A stretch of DNA of 64,000 nt from Planctomycetota bacterium (GCA_016191165.1 JACPPF010000018.1:62001-126000), one strand, 5' to 3'. Counted from the first letter of the stretch, positions 25,802 through 34,945 are shown. Program-made: numbers and translations. The notes: generated by a model not told the origin, from the letters alone.

Positions 25802-25996
25802 CGTAATTTTTCCCCGCGCAGCCATCTTGGGTTATCAGGTTGCCCCTTGGCCAAGGCCCACCCTACGAAAGTGGTTCCAGTTCACAAATTCGGTCTCGAT
25901 CATCATCAGGTTTTTTTTTGGGAATATTCAATTCAAATCCCAGGTCGATTGTGTCACAATAGGTTTGCCCCGATGGCATCTTTTCAGGAGTAACCC

Positions 25997-28993
25997 ATGC
26001 GCGCCGCTCTCCGCACTGCCCTGTCGTTCTTTATCCTGGCCTTGCTCGCGCCCTTCGCTGGCGCTCAGGCTCGGACCGGTGACCTCAAGCAAATCGTCAG
26101 CACCGGCAAGGGCATCATCCTGCTGGCCGGCGACGTCGGCATGACCGCGCCCGATCTGGCGAGAACGAGCCAGTGGACGTTTTTCGTCCAGCTACCCAAG
26201 GCAAAGGCGGACCAACTGCGGCGGCAACTTGATGACGCGGGCCTTTTGGGCCATCGCGTCCACGTGCAAGACGGGCTCAAGTCCCTGTACCTCGCCGACG
26301 ATTTGGCCGACGCGGTCGTGATCTCCGACGACGCCAAAATCGCCCAGGCCGAGGTGTTGCGCGTCCTGCGGCCCGAAGGCAAGGGATTCAACGGCAACAA
26401 GATGGTGACCAAGGGATTCCGCAAGGGCACCGACGAATGGTCGCACCCCTATCGCGCGCCGGACAACAACCCGCAATCGCAGGACACCGTCATGAAACGC
26501 CCCTACATGACGCACTACATGGCCGAGCCCTGGTACTGCCCGCTGCCGATGCAGTCGGTGATCTCCGCCGGCCGAATCTTCAAGGTGTTTGGCGACCGCT
26601 CCAGCGCCAGGCCGCAGGAACCGCTCGTCAACAAACTGCTGTGCATGAGCGCATTCAACGGCACGATTCTTTGGGAGCGCAAGCTGTCGCCGGGATTCAT
26701 GATCCACCGCAACACGCTGATCGCCACGCCCGATACGCTTTTTCTTGGTGACGACAAATCGTGCCAGCTGATCGACCCCATCACCGGCAAAGTCCGTGAC
26801 GAGATCGTCGTTCCCGCCAACAAATCCGACGGCCCGGTGTGGAAGTGGATGGCCCTCGACAACGGAATCCTCTACGCTCTGGTCGGCGAAAAGGAACTGC
26901 CCGATCAACCGCTCAAGAGCGATCGCATTCGCGGCGCCGGCTGGCCCTGGTGGAAGATCAACAACTACAAGTTTGGCTTCGGTAAAAATCTCTTGGCGTT
27001 CGATCCCAAATCGAAAAAGATCCTATGGCATCACAGCGAAAAAGATCCGATCGATAGCCGCGGCATGGCAATGCTCAAGGGTAAGCTCTACTACTACAGC
27101 GAAGGTAAATTCCTCGCTTGCCTGAATGCGAAGACGGGCAAAGTGATCTGGAAGAACTCGTCCAAGGACCTGCTCGACGCCATCGGCGGCACGAAAGGCG
27201 CGCAGCACTGGCTGCTCGGTTTCGCGTCCACGGCTTACCTCAAATGCACGGACGACGCCGTCTACTTCGCCGGTCCGAACCGACCGCTCCTCGTCGCCGC
27301 GTCGGCCAAGGACGGCAGGTTGCTCTGGAAGAAAGACTGTAGCGTCAAGACCAATGGCAAGTTTCCGACCGAGGGAGGCAACGTCCAACTCGTCATCCGC
27401 CCCGAGGGCGTCTACGCGCTGGGCCAGGCGGTTTACAACAATGTCAACACCAGCTTCAAACTCCATCCGCTCACGGGCGAAGTGCTCGCAACCTTTCCGG
27501 GTCGCGATCGCTGCACGCGCGCGACCGGTTGCTTCGACACGATCTTCACGCGCGGCGGCAAGGGCGGAAGCACCGCGGCGTTTGATGTCACGAGCACGGA
27601 GCCACGCATGGGCGTCATCACGCCGATGCGTCCCGCCTGCCAGGATGGCGTCGTCACAGCTCACGGCTACATGTTCTGGGGCCCGTGGATGTGTCGATGC
27701 GACATGACCCAGCTTGGCGTCATCAGCCTCGGCACGGGCGGGAAGTTTGACTACCTGGCCAAGGCGACGAATGCGGAGCGTTTGCAATCGTACCGGGCGA
27801 TCAGCGCCGCGGCAATTCACAAGGCGAAAGACGAATGGGCGTCCTATCGCCGCGATAACGGTCGCTCGGTTCGCATTGACGATTCGGTCCCCGAGCAAAT
27901 CAAAAAGGCCTGGACCTGGACCCCCAAGGCGCCCACGCTGCCGACGGCGCCGATCATTGTGGGTGACAACGTCTTCCTCGGCGGACAAGACGGCGTCGTC
28001 CGCGCGCTCTATCTCCACAATGGGAAACCCCACTGGTCTGCATACACGGGTGGTCCCATCCGCTATTCGCCGGCGTTCGCTCGAGTCGATGATCCAATCC
28101 TGAGGGACCGCCTCTTTGTCGGCTCGGGCGATGGCTACATTTACTGCTTCCACGCGCCGAGCGGTCAACTTCGATGGCGCTTCCGCGCCGCACCCATCGA
28201 ACGCACCATTCCCGTGTACGGCACGTTGACCTCCACCTGGCCGGTGCCCAGCGTGCTGGTCGAAGACGGCGTCGTCTATGGCGCCGCGGGCATCTCCAAC
28301 CACGATGGCACGCACGTTTACGCCCTGGATGCCGATACCGGCAAAATCCGATGGCAAAACCATAGCTCCGCCTACAAGGACGGCGATGAACTCCCCACCG
28401 GCGGCGTCAGCGTCCAGGGGCCGATGCTGCTGCACAAGAACGCCGTCCACTTCGCCTCCGGCAACACGCCGCCCATCGCGTCTTATGCACTCAAGGATGG
28501 CAAGTTCACCGGCTCGCAGGCGAGCCGCGGCAAGGACCTTTACATCCGCGACGGCCAGGTCCTCGGCGCTGGCTATCCACTCTACTGGCGACCCGAAGAC
28601 GATCAGTTCATCAGCACCATGAATCTCGAAACGCCCAATGGTGTCCTGCGTCTCGGCATGCCGCAGAACAACCCGGCCGGCGTCTCCGAGTTGCGCATGA
28701 CGACCCGCGACCGTAAGGGAGCGAGGACCGATTGGTCGAACCCGATCTTCCACGAGATCGCCGCGGTCGCCATCGCCAAAAACGCGATCGTCGTGACGGG
28801 GCTCAATCGCGACAAGAAGGATTACCAAAAGATCAGCGCCGGCCTGGTCGCACTCGACATCAACACTGGCAAGGTCCTCTGGCGACAACCCCTGCCCGCC
28901 GTCCCGACCGCATGGGGCCTGGCCATCGCCGGCGGCGGCAACAATATCGTTGTCACTTTGATGGATGGACGGGTGATGGCATTCGCAAAGTAA
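25997..28993 (+). CDS. Large secreted PQQ-like beta-propeller protein
   Basis: A 998-aa protein with signal peptide RTALSFFILALLAPFAGAQA. It contains many WD/PQQ-type blades, e.g. TGKVIWKNSS, DGRLLWKKD, NGKPHWSAYTGGP, SGQLRWRFRA, TGKIRWQNHS and TGKVLWRQPL. The residues needed to bind PQQ in true dehydrogenases are not obvious, so it is probably a structural or binding propeller. An N-terminal 110-residue region (GIILLAGDVGMTAPDLAR) precedes the propeller. The next gene, an oxidoreductase, is 88 bases downstream in the same direction. Confidence 0.85.
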   Translation: MRAALRTALSFFILALLAPFAGAQARTGDLKQIVSTGKGIILLAGDVGMTAPDLARTSQWTFFVQLPKAKADQLRRQLDDAGLLGHRVHVQDGLKSLYLADDLADAVVISDDAKIAQAEVLRVLRPEGKGFNGNKMVTKGFRKGTDEWSHPYRAPDNNPQSQDTVMKRPYMTHYMAEPWYCPLPMQSVISAGRIFKVFGDRSSARPQEPLVNKLLCMSAFNGTILWERKLSPGFMIHRNTLIATPDTLFLGDDKSCQLIDPITGKVRDEIVVPANKSDGPVWKWMALDNGILYALVGEKELPDQPLKSDRIRGAGWPWWKINNYKFGFGKNLLAFDPKSKKILWHHSEKDPIDSRGMAMLKGKLYYYSEGKFLACLNAKTGKVIWKNSSKDLLDAIGGTKGAQHWLLGFASTAYLKCTDDAVYFAGPNRPLLVAASAKDGRLLWKKDCSVKTNGKFPTEGGNVQLVIRPEGVYALGQAVYNNVNTSFKLHPLTGEVLATFPGRDRCTRATGCFDTIFTRGGKGGSTAAFDVTSTEPRMGVITPMRPACQDGVVTAHGYMFWGPWMCRCDMTQLGVISLGTGGKFDYLAKATNAERLQSYRAISAAAIHKAKDEWASYRRDNGRSVRIDDSVPEQIKKAWTWTPKAPTLPTAPIIVGDNVFLGGQDGVVRALYLHNGKPHWSAYTGGPIRYSPAFARVDDPILRDRLFVGSGDGYIYCFHAPSGQLRWRFRAAPIERTIPVYGTLTSTWPVPSVLVEDGVVYGAAGISNHDGTHVYALDADTGKIRWQNHSSAYKDGDELPTGGVSVQGPMLLHKNAVHFASGNTPPIASYALKDGKFTGSQASRGKDLYIRDGQVLGAGYPLYWRPEDDQFISTMNLETPNGVLRLGMPQNNPAGVSELRMTTRDRKGARTDWSNPIFHEIAAVAIAKNAIVVTGLNRDKKDYQKISAGLVALDINTGKVLWRQPLPAVPTAWGLAIAGGGNNIVVTLMDGRVMAFAK

Positions 28994-29081
28994 TCGTCGC
29001 TCAGTTTGCAGGCTCTCCGAAAGCCAAGCCACCGGGCTTCCCCTCGTTCTCGAACCAGAGCGCGGGAACGAGGAAATCGTC

Positions 29082-30182
29082 ATGTCCGATGACGTGCAAC
29101 TGGACTACCTTCCGCGCTTGCCGACCCGGCGCGACTGGCGCATCGGCTGCATCGGCGCGGGCTTCATCATGCGCGATTGCCATCTCGTCGCCTATCGGCA
29201 AGCGGGTTTCAATCCCGTCGCGATCACCTCGCGCAACCTCGAAAACGCCCGCGCGGTCGCCAGGCAGCATGCAATCCCGGCGGTCCATGCGTCGATTGAC
29301 GAGTTGCTCACGGACCAGTCGATCGAGATCCTCGATGTCGCCGTGCCGCCCGATTTGCAGCCGGACGTTTTGCGCAAGGCCGCCGAGCATGGCGATCATT
29401 TGCGTGGCATCCTGGCGCAGAAGCCGCTGGCGATGTCGGTTCGCGATGCCAGGGACGTGGTCGAGCGCTGCCAGGCGGCAGGCATCGCCCTGGCCGTCAA
29501 TCAGAACATGCGCTATGACCAATCGGTCCGCGCCATGAAGGACCTTCTCAAGCGTGGCTGGCTCGGCGACCCGGTGCTGGCCACGATCGACATGCGCGCC
29601 ATCCCGCACTGGATGCCCTGGAGCGAACATCTGCATTCGCTGTCCACCTTCGTGATGAGCATCCACCATCTCGACACATTCCGCTACTGGCTCGGCACGC
29701 CCGAGCGCGTGCTCGCCAGCACGCGCCCCGATCCGCGCACGAAGTTCCCTCACACCGATGGCATCAACCTCTACATCCTCGAATACGATTCCGGCACTCG
29801 CGCCATGAGCTGCGACGACGTCTGGACCGGCCCGGCCCGCGAAGGCGCCGGCAGCGACATCGCCATTCGTTGGCGCGTCGAGGGCACCGACGGCCTGGCC
29901 CGCGGCACGATCGGCTGGCCCAGCTACCCCGCCCGGACGCCAAGCACGCTCGATTTCAGCACCACGCAACAGGCCGGATCTTGGTTGTCGCCCCGCTGGT
30001 CGGAAGTCTGGTTTCCCGACGCCTTCGTCGGCACGATGGCGCAGCTACTTTGCGCGGTGGAGGACGGCGCGGAGCCGGAAATCGGCGGCCGCGACAACCT
30101 CGAAACAATCGCGCTTTGCGAGGCGGTTTACGCGGCGGCGCAGGAACATCGGGTGACGACGGTGGCCGAGTTTCTCGTTTAG
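29082..30182 (+). CDS. Gfo/Idh/MocA-family oxidoreductase
   Basis: A 366-aa NAD(P)-dependent sugar/cyclitol dehydrogenase-type protein. The Rossmann motif IGCIGAGFIMRDCH lies near residue 20. The family lysine motif appears as AQKPLAMSVRDA (Q replaces the usual E of EKP). Next come AVNQNMRYDQSVRAMK and SIHHLDTFRYWLG, which holds the conserved histidine. The substrate is unknown. A gagg site precedes ATG 29082. Its downstream intergenic space holds a MITE-like element. Confidence 0.88.
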   Translation: MSDDVQLDYLPRLPTRRDWRIGCIGAGFIMRDCHLVAYRQAGFNPVAITSRNLENARAVARQHAIPAVHASIDELLTDQSIEILDVAVPPDLQPDVLRKAAEHGDHLRGILAQKPLAMSVRDARDVVERCQAAGIALAVNQNMRYDQSVRAMKDLLKRGWLGDPVLATIDMRAIPHWMPWSEHLHSLSTFVMSIHHLDTFRYWLGTPERVLASTRPDPRTKFPHTDGINLYILEYDSGTRAMSCDDVWTGPAREGAGSDIAIRWRVEGTDGLARGTIGWPSYPARTPSTLDFSTTQQAGSWLSPRWSEVWFPDAFVGTMAQLLCAVEDGAEPEIGGRDNLETIALCEAVYAAAQEHRVTTVAEFLV

Positions 30183-30218
30183 CGCTCGCCTGGCGCCAGG
30201 CGGACTGGGCCAAGTTTC

Positions 30219-30318
30219 GGTGGTGGTACCGTTTGCCGTAGGTCAGGCTTTCCAGCCTGACATTTCGCGGCTGCTGTCAGGCAAGAATGCCTGACCTACC
30301 TCAGACGGTACCACTACC
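30219..30318. mobile_element. MITE-like element with 8-bp target duplication (copy 1)
   Basis: A 100-bp non-coding element. It starts ggtggtggtaccgt and ends acggtaccactacc, so the terminal inverted repeats match at 13 of 14 positions. It is flanked by caagtttc at 30211-30218 and again at 30319-30326, an exact 8-bp direct repeat. The interior carries the palindrome gtaggtcagg...cctgacctac (30238-30299), the same word as in the flavoprotein gene. It has no coding capacity, so movement would depend on a transposase elsewhere. Confidence 0.85.
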
Positions 30319-30431
30319 CAAGTTTCCCACTGCTCGCCGGATGCCGGGTTTGCATAATATCGCTATCCGCCACGGGGCGCCGCCGCGCGGGCGCTAGACG
30401 AATACATCAAACCACCACTTGGACCCATCCC

Positions 30432-31313
30432 ATGAAAATCGAAGGCATTATCCCTCCCGTCGCCACGCCGATGAAAGACAATGAGGATCTCGACCTGCCC
30501 CGCCTCAAGTGGTTTCTCGACCACCTCATCACCAGCGGCGTGCATGGCATATTCGTCCTTGGCACCAACAGCGAATTCTATGCGCTCGACGAACGCGAAA
30601 AGCAAGAAGTCATCGCCACGGCCGTGGAACATGTGCGGGGCCGCGTTCCCGTGTATGCCGGCACCGGCGCCGAGACGACCCGCGAAGCCGTGCGCTTGAC
30701 CAAAATGGCCGAGAAGGAAGGCGCTGACGGCGTCTCCGTGATCACGCCCTACTTCGTCCTGCCCAATCAGCAGGAGATTTTCGATCACTATCGCCGCATC
30801 GCCGAGGCGACGAAATTGCCCGTCGTGCTGTACAACAACCCGGCCACGTGCGGCGGCGTCAAGATTGACGTGGACACCGTTGCCCGTCTGGCCGCGATTC
30901 CGAACATCCTTGGGGTGAAGGATTCCTCGGGCGATTTGCAAAACACCATCGAGTACCTGCGCGTGGTTCCGGATCGCTTCAGCGTGATGATGGGACGCGA
31001 CACGCTGATCTTTTCCGCGCTGGTCTACGGCGCGCGCGGCGCTGTACCGGCGACGGGCAACATCGCGCCCAAACTGCTCGTCGAAATCTACGAGAAATTC
31101 GTCCGCGGCGATCAGGCAGGTTCGCAGGCCGCCCAGCGCAAACTGCACCCCGTGCGCATGGCGCTGACCCTGGGCACCGCGCCCGGGGGGGTCAAGGCGG
31201 CGTTGCAGGTGCTGGGCCTGTCCATCGGCCCCAGCCGGGCGCCCGTCGCGCAGCTGCCACCGGACAAGTTGGTCAAGATGAAGGCCGCCCTGCAAGCAGC
31301 CGGGCTGCTCTGA
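30432..31313 (+). CDS. Dihydrodipicolinate synthase (DapA/NAL) family protein
   Basis: A 293-aa TIM-barrel class-I lyase/aldolase. IEGIIPPVATPMKDNEDLDL begins the fold. The phosphate/pyruvate-binding loop reads GTNSEF instead of the DapA GTTGE. LPVVLYNNPATCG holds the catalytic tyrosine, and NILGVKDSSGD holds the Schiff-base lysine. The altered loop suggests a 2-keto acid other than the DapA substrates, for example a sugar-acid-derived aldol. It follows an oxidoreductase, which fits a catabolic pair, but the substrate is not known. There is no clear ribosome binding site before ATG 30432. Confidence 0.88.
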   Translation: MKIEGIIPPVATPMKDNEDLDLPRLKWFLDHLITSGVHGIFVLGTNSEFYALDEREKQEVIATAVEHVRGRVPVYAGTGAETTREAVRLTKMAEKEGADGVSVITPYFVLPNQQEIFDHYRRIAEATKLPVVLYNNPATCGGVKIDVDTVARLAAIPNILGVKDSSGDLQNTIEYLRVVPDRFSVMMGRDTLIFSALVYGARGAVPATGNIAPKLLVEIYEKFVRGDQAGSQAAQRKLHPVRMALTLGTAPGGVKAALQVLGLSIGPSRAPVAQLPPDKLVKMKAALQAAGLL

Positions 31314-31377
31314 TCGTGGGGATTAATCCGTGCGACCTGCGAAAGGCTGTGAACGCAAATTGGTGGTTTGAAAAACG

Positions 31378-31488
31378 GCGAAACGCACGATCGGAATCGC
31401 ACGCCACGTTGTCGCGCGGCGTAGGATTCCAATCGTGCGTTTTCGCAGACCGCCAGGCCGAGGCGTGGGATCGGAATCGCACGCCACG
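31378..31488. repeat. Inverted plus direct repeat downstream of the DapA-family gene
   Basis: gcgaaacgcacgatcggaat (from 31378) is inverted imperfectly at 31418-31446 (gattccaatcgtgcgttttc). The 20-bp word gatcggaatcgcacgccacg occurs directly at 31389-31408 and 31469-31488, 80 bases apart. The region lies between two convergent genes and has no frame of interest. Confidence 0.75.
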
Positions 31489-31506
31489 AAAGGCCCGGCC
31501 TTCCGG

Positions 31507-31695
31507 TCAGGACGAAGCGCTGCCGACCGCGGTGCCCACGGTGCCGAACGTGCTGTTGGCGTTCTGCCCGAGGGTCGTGATCGCGGCGAGGCAAACCACG
31601 ATGATCAACGCCAGCATCACGGCGTACTCGACCGCGGTGGGGCCATCTTCCTTCTGGAGGAAATTCACGGCGGCTTTCTGAAGACGTGCGAACAT
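31507..31695 (-). CDS. Flp-family type IVb pilin
   Basis: A 62-aa pilin. MFARLQKAAVNFLQKEDGP is the leader with the prepilin peptidase site, followed by TAVEYAVMLALIIVVCLAAI, the conserved hydrophobic helix with the invariant Glu at position 5 after processing (AVEY). The tail is short, as in Flp pilins made by Tad machinery. ATG 31695 is chosen because the upstream frame to 31827 contains leader RNA. No tad genes are in the window. A c-di-GMP riboswitch lies about 160 bases upstream. Confidence 0.9.
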   Translation of the reverse strand: MFARLQKAAVNFLQKEDGPTAVEYAVMLALIIVVCLAAITTLGQNANSTFGTVGTAVGSASS

Positions 31696-31854
31696 GGGAA
31701 ACCCTTTCTGGTCCAGAAAAAGTAAGTGCGACCGGGACCCTCTGGAAGGTGACCCGCGAAGGCTCCGCGACACCAGCGCGGAGCAAACTTCGGACCTCCA
31801 CGCATCGTCGGGCAAGAAGACGCTCACTCACGTGAACGCTGACCGTGGGACCAC

Positions 31855-31940
31855 TCCGTTCGGTAGCCTGGCAGTCCGCCTTTGATGAAGCGGATCCATG
31901 GCTTTGCGTCCCACCCTCACGGATGGTTTGCCGTTGTCGT
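31855..31940 (-). promoter_or_regulatory. Cyclic di-GMP-I (GEMM) riboswitch
   Basis: Read on the reverse strand, the segment contains the GEMM-I core: ggcaaaccatccgtgagggt, then gggacgcaaagcc, and at the 3' side gactgccaggctaccg. These match the conserved GGCAAACC, GGGACGCAAAGCC and GCUACCG blocks of the aptamer, with a GNRA-like gtga loop between the first two. It precedes the flp pilin in the same direction, so pilin expression should respond to c-di-GMP. An 8-bp stem (gctccgcg/cgcggagc, 31762-31784) lies between switch and gene. Confidence 0.9.
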
Positions 31941-32170
31941 GGATTCACGGTCACGGACGTTGCGCGGACACCCTTGAAAAAAGACCCAAGAAAAACGCGG
32001 GCGAACGATTCCTTTCGATGGAAGGCCCGGGCCCGAACACCCGTTCGCCGTGGCCTTCACTTCACGACAAACCTAGGTCGGATTTTAACGTCTGTCAAAT
32101 TGAAAGGGATTATTCCTGATATTCCGGCCGCACGACGAGGCGGTGCTCGCCTTGAGTCATAAAAATGAGT

Positions 32171-32722
32171 CTCAGTAGTTCCAAGAATTAGCCACGGAAG
32201 AAACCCAGCGCGGCCAAGCCGCAACCAAATGTGACCGCCAAATCTTGGCCACGGATCGAACACAGATGAAACGCGGATAAAATCCAGCCACGGAATCACA
32301 CGGAAAAGCACAGAAGAATTCAAAAGTCTTACCTTTTTCCGTGTTTTTCCGTGTGATTCCGTGGCTAAAAATCTTCGCAGGGTGCGCAGTTTTGGATCAT
32401 TAGTAGAACGGAAAACTGGAGGTCACAATGACTTTTCCGCGTTCTTTCCGTGTGATTCCGTGGCTGATTTTTTCCGTGTTCGATCGCTGGCCAAGGCTTT
32501 ACAGTTTCATCTGGCTGCGGCTTGGCCGCGCTGGGTTTCTTCCTTGGTTGATTGAATTTTGGGGCCTGGTTCAAATGAAAGTCACAGCGAGCCGCCGGGC
32601 TTGTCCCGGCGGTGTGTCCCGATCCGCCTTGGTTCACCGCCGGGACAAGCCCGGCGGCTCGCGGATTGTTTGTTACCCTAAATTCAATCGATTTGAACCA
32701 GGCCAATTTTGGAACTACTGAG
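32171..32722. repeat. Cluster of nested inverted repeats
   Basis: The outermost pair is ctcagtagttccaa (32171-32184) and its inverse (32709-32722). Inside lies a long imperfect inverted repeat with arms near 32191-32310 and 32430-32547; the best part, cggaagaaacccagcgcggc onward, matches at about 36 of 39 bases. The word cacggaatcacacggaaa appears in both arms, with an extra inverted copy near 32343-32363. The element at 32563-32704 is nested at the right side. The stretch has no gene and fills most of the gap between the riboswitch and the NHL gene. Confidence 0.8.
32563..32704. mobile_element. MITE-like element with 8-bp target duplication (different ends)
   Basis: A 142-bp element with perfect 14-bp terminal inverted repeats: ggcctggttcaaat at 32563-32576 and its inverse at 32691-32704. 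It is flanked by aattttgg on both sides (32555-32562 and 32705-32712). The centre is a strong palindrome (gagccgccgggcttgtccc ... gggacaagcccggcggctc). A further copy of the end word, ggcctggttcaaa, stands alone near 35495. Confidence 0.88.
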
Positions 32723-32792
32723 TCTGCTTTTCCGCCAGGATTTCGCGAGGATTCCCGGCGTCACTTTTTTTTCATTCGCCTCGGGAGACCAC

Positions 32793-33869
32793 ATGTTCAA
32801 TTGCAAACTCATCGCCCTGGCCGTTTTGATCTTCGCCGCGTCGATGGCGCGCGCCGACAAGCTGGTTGTCATCGTCGGCGGCGGCACGGGAACGGACAAC
32901 GTGCCCGCCATCAGGGCCAGGCTCATTCAGCCATTCGGCATCGATTTCGACAGGGCGGGCAACTTCTACCTTGCCGAGCTTCAGGGGCAGCGTATCCTCA
33001 AGGTCAACACGAACGGCACACTCCACATCGTTGCCGGCGCCGCGCTCAAGAAAGGCAACGCCGGCGACAGCGGCCCGGCGCGCCTGGCGACCTTCAACGG
33101 CATGCACAGCCTCGCGGTCACGCCCGACGGCACGATCTACGCCGCCGACACCTGGAACAACCGCGTACGCAAGATCGATTCGAAATCAGGCCTCATCACC
33201 GCCTTCGCCGGCACTGGCGCCAAGGGTGATTCCGGCACGAACGGCCCCGCCTCCCAAGCCAGACTCGGTGGCATCTACTGCGTTGCCTTCAATCACAACT
33301 TCTCGCGCCTTTATCTGACCGATCTCGACAATCGCAAGATTCATTTTGTCGACATGAAAACCGGCATCCTGCACCATGTCGCCGGCAACGGCAAGCGGGG
33401 CGTTCCCGAAAACGGCGCCGACGCCAGGAACGCCCCGCTCGTCGATCCACGGGCCGCCTGCGTCGATCGAAAAGGCAATGTCTACATCCTCGAGCGCGGC
33501 GGCCATGCCCTGCGCGTCGTCACGCCGGGCGGGAAGATTCGCACCGTCGCAGGCACCGGAAAAAAGGGCAACACCGGCGATGGCGGCAACGCCCTCACGG
33601 CAACCCTCAACGGCCCCAAACACCTCTGCGTCGATCTCGACGACAACGTCATCATCGCCGACACGGCCAATCACGTCATTCGAAAATTCAACCCCAAGGA
33701 CGGCACGATCGTGCGCCTGGCGGGAACCGGGAAAAAGGGGGATTCCGGCGCCGGCGGTCCGCCGCTTGAGGTCTCCCTGTACGAACCCCATGGAGTGTTC
33801 GTGCATCCGTCCGGGACGATGTATATCGTTGACAGTTACAACCACCGGGTTTTTCGCTGGCAGAAATGA
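32793..33869 (+). CDS. Secreted NHL-repeat protein
   Basis: A 358-aa six-bladed NHL beta-propeller. The start at 32793 gives a signal peptide (KLIALAVLIFAASMARA), and gggag precedes it; the longer frame from 32709 runs through a repeat element. NHL blades are recognisable as PFGIDFDRAGNFYLAELQGQ, SLAVTPDGTIYAADTWNNRV, AACVDRKGNVYILERGGHAL, HLCVDLDDNVIIADTANHVI and GVFVHPSGTMYIVDSYNHRV. There is no catalytic domain. It is probably a periplasmic or surface binding protein. Confidence 0.88.
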   Translation: MFNCKLIALAVLIFAASMARADKLVVIVGGGTGTDNVPAIRARLIQPFGIDFDRAGNFYLAELQGQRILKVNTNGTLHIVAGAALKKGNAGDSGPARLATFNGMHSLAVTPDGTIYAADTWNNRVRKIDSKSGLITAFAGTGAKGDSGTNGPASQARLGGIYCVAFNHNFSRLYLTDLDNRKIHFVDMKTGILHHVAGNGKRGVPENGADARNAPLVDPRAACVDRKGNVYILERGGHALRVVTPGGKIRTVAGTGKKGNTGDGGNALTATLNGPKHLCVDLDDNVIIADTANHVIRKFNPKDGTIVRLAGTGKKGDSGAGGPPLEVSLYEPHGVFVHPSGTMYIVDSYNHRVFRWQK

Positions 33870-33976
33870 GGTCCCGGTCGAGGAGCCGGAGCGCACCGTT
33901 TTACAGATCAAAAGTAACAGGCCGGCTCCGCTGACGGAGTCGGCCTTTGTTGTTTGTTGGGTCGCAGCTGGCGAGA

Positions 33977-34945
33977 CTACCCTCGCATGCCCATTCCCAT
34001 CATGCCCATGCCTTGCATGCCCATCATACCGCCCATGCCCATGCCTTGCATACCCATCATGCCTCCACCCATGCCCATCATGCCCATGCCTTGCATGCCC
34101 ATCATGCCGCCCATGCCCATGCCTCCCATGCCTTGCATGCCCATCATGCCGCCCATGCCCATACCGCCCATGCCTTGCATGCCCATCATGCCGCCCATGC
34201 CTTGCATGCCCATCATGCCGCCCATGCCTTGCATGCCCATCATGCCGCCACCCATGCCCATCATTTGCCCGCCCATCATGCCGCCACCCATGCCCATCAT
34301 TTGCCCGCCCATCATGCCGCCCATGCCTTGCATGCCCATCATGCCGCCACCCATGCCCATCATTTGCCCGCCCATCATGCCGCCACCCATGCCCATCATA
34401 CCCATGCCGCCCATGCCCATCCCCATCATACCGCGGCGTACCGACATGCCAGTCGGCGTGGGTCGGCGGAGGTTTAGGGTGCGATAGAGATTGGGGTTAA
34501 TGCCTGGCAGGACCCCACCGCCATTTCCAACATTTCCGCCATTTCCAACATTTCCGCCATTTCCAACATTTCCGCCATTTCCAACATTTCCGCCATTTCC
34601 AACGTTCCCGCCATTTCCAACATTTCCACCATTTCCAACGTTTCCGCCGTTCATCATGCCGCCGCCATTCATCATGCCGCCGCCATTCATCATGCCGCCG
34701 CCATTCATCATGCCGCCGCCATTCATCATGCCGCCCATGCCCTGCATGCCCATCATTTGCCCGCCCATCATGCCGCCACCCATGCCCATCATTTGCCCGC
34801 CCATCATGCCGCCACCCATGCCCATCATGCTCATTCCGCCCATGCCTTGCATGCCCATCATGCCGCCACCCATACCCATCATGCCACCGCCCATACCCAT
34901 CATGCCGCCGCCCATACCCATCATGCCGCCGCCCATACCCATCAT
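33977..34945 (-). CDS. Met/Gly-rich repeat protein, downstream part after frameshift
   Basis: A 322-aa frame made almost entirely of short repeats: MMGMGGG units, five MMNGGG units, seven NVGNGG units, and MGMQGMGG units. One short non-repeat stretch (GVLPGINPNLYRTLNLRRPT) lies in the middle. It starts with an ATG overlapping the preceding stop (ATGA), but has no signal peptide of its own. The preceding frame (34942-35175) ends in the same kind of repeat. I read both as one secreted protein of about 400 residues broken by a single-base change in a G-rich tract. Confidence 0.65.
   Translation of the reverse strand: MMGMGGGMMGMGGGMMGMGGGMMGMGGGMMGMQGMGGMSMMGMGGGMMGGQMMGMGGGMMGGQMMGMQGMGGMMNGGGMMNGGGMMNGGGMMNGGGMMNGGNVGNGGNVGNGGNVGNGGNVGNGGNVGNGGNVGNGGNVGNGGGVLPGINPNLYRTLNLRRPTPTGMSVRRGMMGMGMGGMGMMGMGGGMMGGQMMGMGGGMMGMQGMGGMMGGQMMGMGGGMMGGQMMGMGGGMMGMQGMGGMMGMQGMGGMMGMQGMGGMGMGGMMGMQGMGGMGMGGMMGMQGMGMMGMGGGMMGMQGMGMGGMMGMQGMGMMGMGMRG

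Noticed and set aside
27023-29083. 686-aa reverse frame antisense to the PQQ propeller gene
   Set aside because: It has no domain and covers a gene with signal peptide and propeller blades on the forward strand.
33947-34487. Long forward frames rich in His/Ala or Pro/Met across the Met/Gly gene
   Set aside because: They are antisense readings of the repeats of the reverse-strand Met/Gly protein; they have no signal, ribosome site or domain.
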